Below are positions 61,974 through 64,000 of a stretch of 64,000 nucleotides of DNA, one piece after another (position 1 is the first letter of the stretch; the number at the start of each line of letters is the position of its first letter). The notes under the pieces were generated by a model. That model was given only the letters and a program-made list of their open reading frames with translations. It searched no databases and had not been told where the DNA came from. Source of the DNA: Dipylidium caninum (Eukaryota; Platyhelminthes; Cestoda; Cyclophyllidea; Dipylidiidae); NCBI GenBank assembly GCA_017562135.1, contig QEYB01000715.1:310001-374000 (forward strand), given 5' to 3'. Made by a program: the position numbers and the translations under genes.

Positions 61974-62039
61974 ATTGGCTGCAGGTCAATGCGTGCGTGC
62001 GCACAGCTCACACGATAACAGCAGAATAAATAGACCAAT
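61974..62039. promoter_or_regulatory. CCAAT boxes in both orientations
   Basis: ATTGG (61974-61978) is a CCAAT box in the orientation of the minus-strand gene. CCAAT (62035-62039) faces the other way next to AATAAATAG. A third ATTGG lies at 62891-62895. These are candidate proximal promoter elements, without proof of a start site. Confidence 0.35.
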
Positions 62040-62121
62040 CAAAAATTACTGCACGAAAACAAATTATGGTACGTTTAAAAAATAATACACGCGTACCCGC
62101 GCGGCCTAATGACCGAGTCTT

Positions 62122-62137
62122 AATTAGATATGCAAAT
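62122..62137. promoter_or_regulatory. Composite homeodomain-octamer word
   Basis: AATTAG directly followed by a perfect ATGCAAAT octamer (62130-62137). This pairing suits a POU-homeodomain protein; binding is inferred. Confidence 0.4.
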
Positions 62138-63750
62138 GGAGGAGTTGATTAAATTTAAAAAGGAACCACCACCAGTGCAAAATAAAGTGGATAACCAAAA
62201 ATACTAGCAAACTGAATGGCACTGAGCCTGCGAGCGCAGAAAAATAGCACACCGATAGAAACAGACGAGGTCGAGGGGATTAACTCCGAGCAGGCAACGA
62301 ATTTGAGCTCGATTCAACTTTACTCCGTGCAAGAAAATTATTGGCTCTTGCCGAATATGAGACGCTGCCAATAAGTAAAACAAGAAACATAAAAGCGGGG
62401 AGGCCCTGGTTGCATGATTGGACCCGTCGTAAACGTCAGTCCTCTAATTTAATATCCAAAAGTACATGGAAATTGACAAAACCTTAAATTCAAGGTTAAC
62501 CTATAATTATTTGATAAAATGCGCTAGGCAAAAAATTTTCTTCCAACACGTAAAGAAGGTAGACGGACATGTGTAGTCTGAAAGCCCGATCTGACCTTCA
62601 ATTCGTGCCGTGGTAGATCACCCACTGGACGTCTGAATCAAAAAACTTCCAGTTTGTGGGATAGTTTCAGGCACACCCCGCCCGAACACTAGATTAGCAG
62701 CGCGGTTGGCCGGAGAAAATTCTCACAAAACCAAAAGGCATACGTTCTACTACCTGTCTTTCCACTAAAGCGCCAAACATAAGTGCAAGTCCTGTCGTGA
62801 ATATTTATTCTCATTCAAACAAATTTGACGAGCAATCGACGCGTCCGCTCGGACAGGCGTTAACGCGTCCCTGGGCGAATAAATTCTCTGATTGGTCGAA
62901 CCGACTTCCAAGGCGGGTTTCGCTCAGTCCCCTCCAGCGCGCAACTTTAAGCAACCTCCTCGACAAAATAAGCACGCATTTACACTTTTCATGTCAAATA
63001 ATAACTTGGGAGGGCCGCAGACGGCCTAGCAATTGCGGAAACAAAGAGGGGACGCGGATGAACGGAAATCGAGAACGGCGCGACAAACGTGGGGGACGAT
63101 CGCAAACTGCACAAGGATGAGGGGGTCGAAGTGGAGAATCCATCACAAATACTTCCTTTTCGCCTTTAAAGTACTGCCAGTGCGAGAATATAACCAAGAA
63201 AAAATAATTTCTTGGGTGTACACCCACCAGTAGGCTTACAATGCAGTTGGAGTATATAAGTGTAAAAATTACTGCCATAAAATAACAGAAAAAAGAGTTT
63301 ATTCCAGAATGCCCTGGTGAGCACAGGGGATCAACTCAGCCAGTCGCCACACTAAGTTAAGCCTCTATAATTAAAACAACTCGAAAAATTAAATACTTTT
63401 CTCGACGGAAAAGTTGTGCGTGTGAATAGGAGGGCAAAAGAATTAGGAAAAAAAGAGAGATTAAAATTGGCAAATGAATAACCTTCTGCGGCACAATGAC
63501 ACAAAGTGTGAGTTCGGTTAGGAGATGACGAGACTTACACAACGCGTCGACGGGCACCTGGACCGACGTGAATTTATTCTACAAACGGTCGAGACCACCG
63601 ATTATTAAAATGAGTCACAAGCCAGTCAAGGACATCGCACGTAGTGTGTTTAAATGTGTCAACCAATGAAAATGGCGCAATCGCGGCATGACTCATGGAC
63701 GCGCCTCGGGATTGCACTAAAGGCCTTTGTTCAGTTAAAAAGAAAAAACA

Positions 63751-63775
63751 AAACTAAGCTAAACTAAACTAAACC
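63751..63775. repeat. CTAAA pentamer run
   Basis: Four units, the first slightly changed. Too short to be telomeric. Confidence 0.7.
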
Positions 63776-64000
63776 TCAGCCAGTTCACATTACCACAAAT
63801 CGGAGATCGAGTCCACGCATACACCAGTAAAGGATTGCCAGAAGACTAATAATAAAATAAAAGCGAGATTAATAGTAGTAAGAAATTGCGACGCAACATT
63901 AAGCACCCGAGAGAATAAACACACAAATAAAAAATTAGCAGTGCTGTTGCAAGTGGACTGGAGAAGTAGTGGAGCAAATTGCAAGGAATGAATAACACAA

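Larger units (their letters stand above)
60476..64000. other. AT-rich 5' flank of the SAM-domain gene
   Basis: Composition shifts to AT-rich from about 60.8 kb. No coding exon. It holds a GTGC repeat (61798-61872), CCAAT boxes, an octamer beside TAATTAG (62122-62137) and a CTAAA pentamer run (63751-63775). Probably contains the promoter and any 5' untranslated exon, but no start site can be fixed. Confidence 0.45.

Noticed and set aside
63751..63775. Telomere-like CTAAA repeat
   Set aside because: Only four units, not a TTAGGG-type sequence, and followed by ordinary DNA.

Overview
The window looks like nuclear DNA from an invertebrate animal. It holds two intron-containing genes, both on the minus strand, whose proteins (C2H2 fingers; AT-hooks plus a SAM domain) are metazoan nuclear regulators. 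One complete intron is only 79 bases long. CpG is not visibly depleted in the GC-rich DNA, as expected where DNA methylation is weak or absent. No transposon, tRNA, rRNA or CRISPR array was found. A flatworm would fit the short intron and the splice acceptors lying just before both start codons, but the sequence does not prove this.

Layout. At the left edge (1-4324) is the 3'-truncated part of a repeated C2H2 zinc-finger gene. Two coding exons give 801 residues with four fingers, and a fifth finger is cut by the last visible splice donor, so the gene continues beyond base 1. From 4325 to about 58586 there is a 54 kb stretch with no convincing coding exon. It is GC-rich and CpG-rich, full of simple repeats, and interrupted by AT-rich islands that carry homeodomain-, POU-, SOX- and GATA-type words. 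At 58587-60440 is a complete two-exon gene for a 508-residue protein with two AT-hooks and a C-terminal SAM domain of the Polyhomeotic type. From about 60.8 kb to the end the DNA becomes AT-rich and holds candidate CCAAT boxes upstream of that gene, but no coding exon.

How it may work together (inference). Both genes encode likely nuclear transcription or chromatin regulators. The desert lies 5' of the zinc-finger gene and 3' of the SAM gene, so it is the natural place for the zinc-finger gene's promoter, any 5' untranslated exons, and long-range enhancers. I found no clearly new multi-gene system. The most unusual items are the repeated finger module, the AT-hook plus SAM architecture without an FCS zinc finger, and the regulatory-looking desert.
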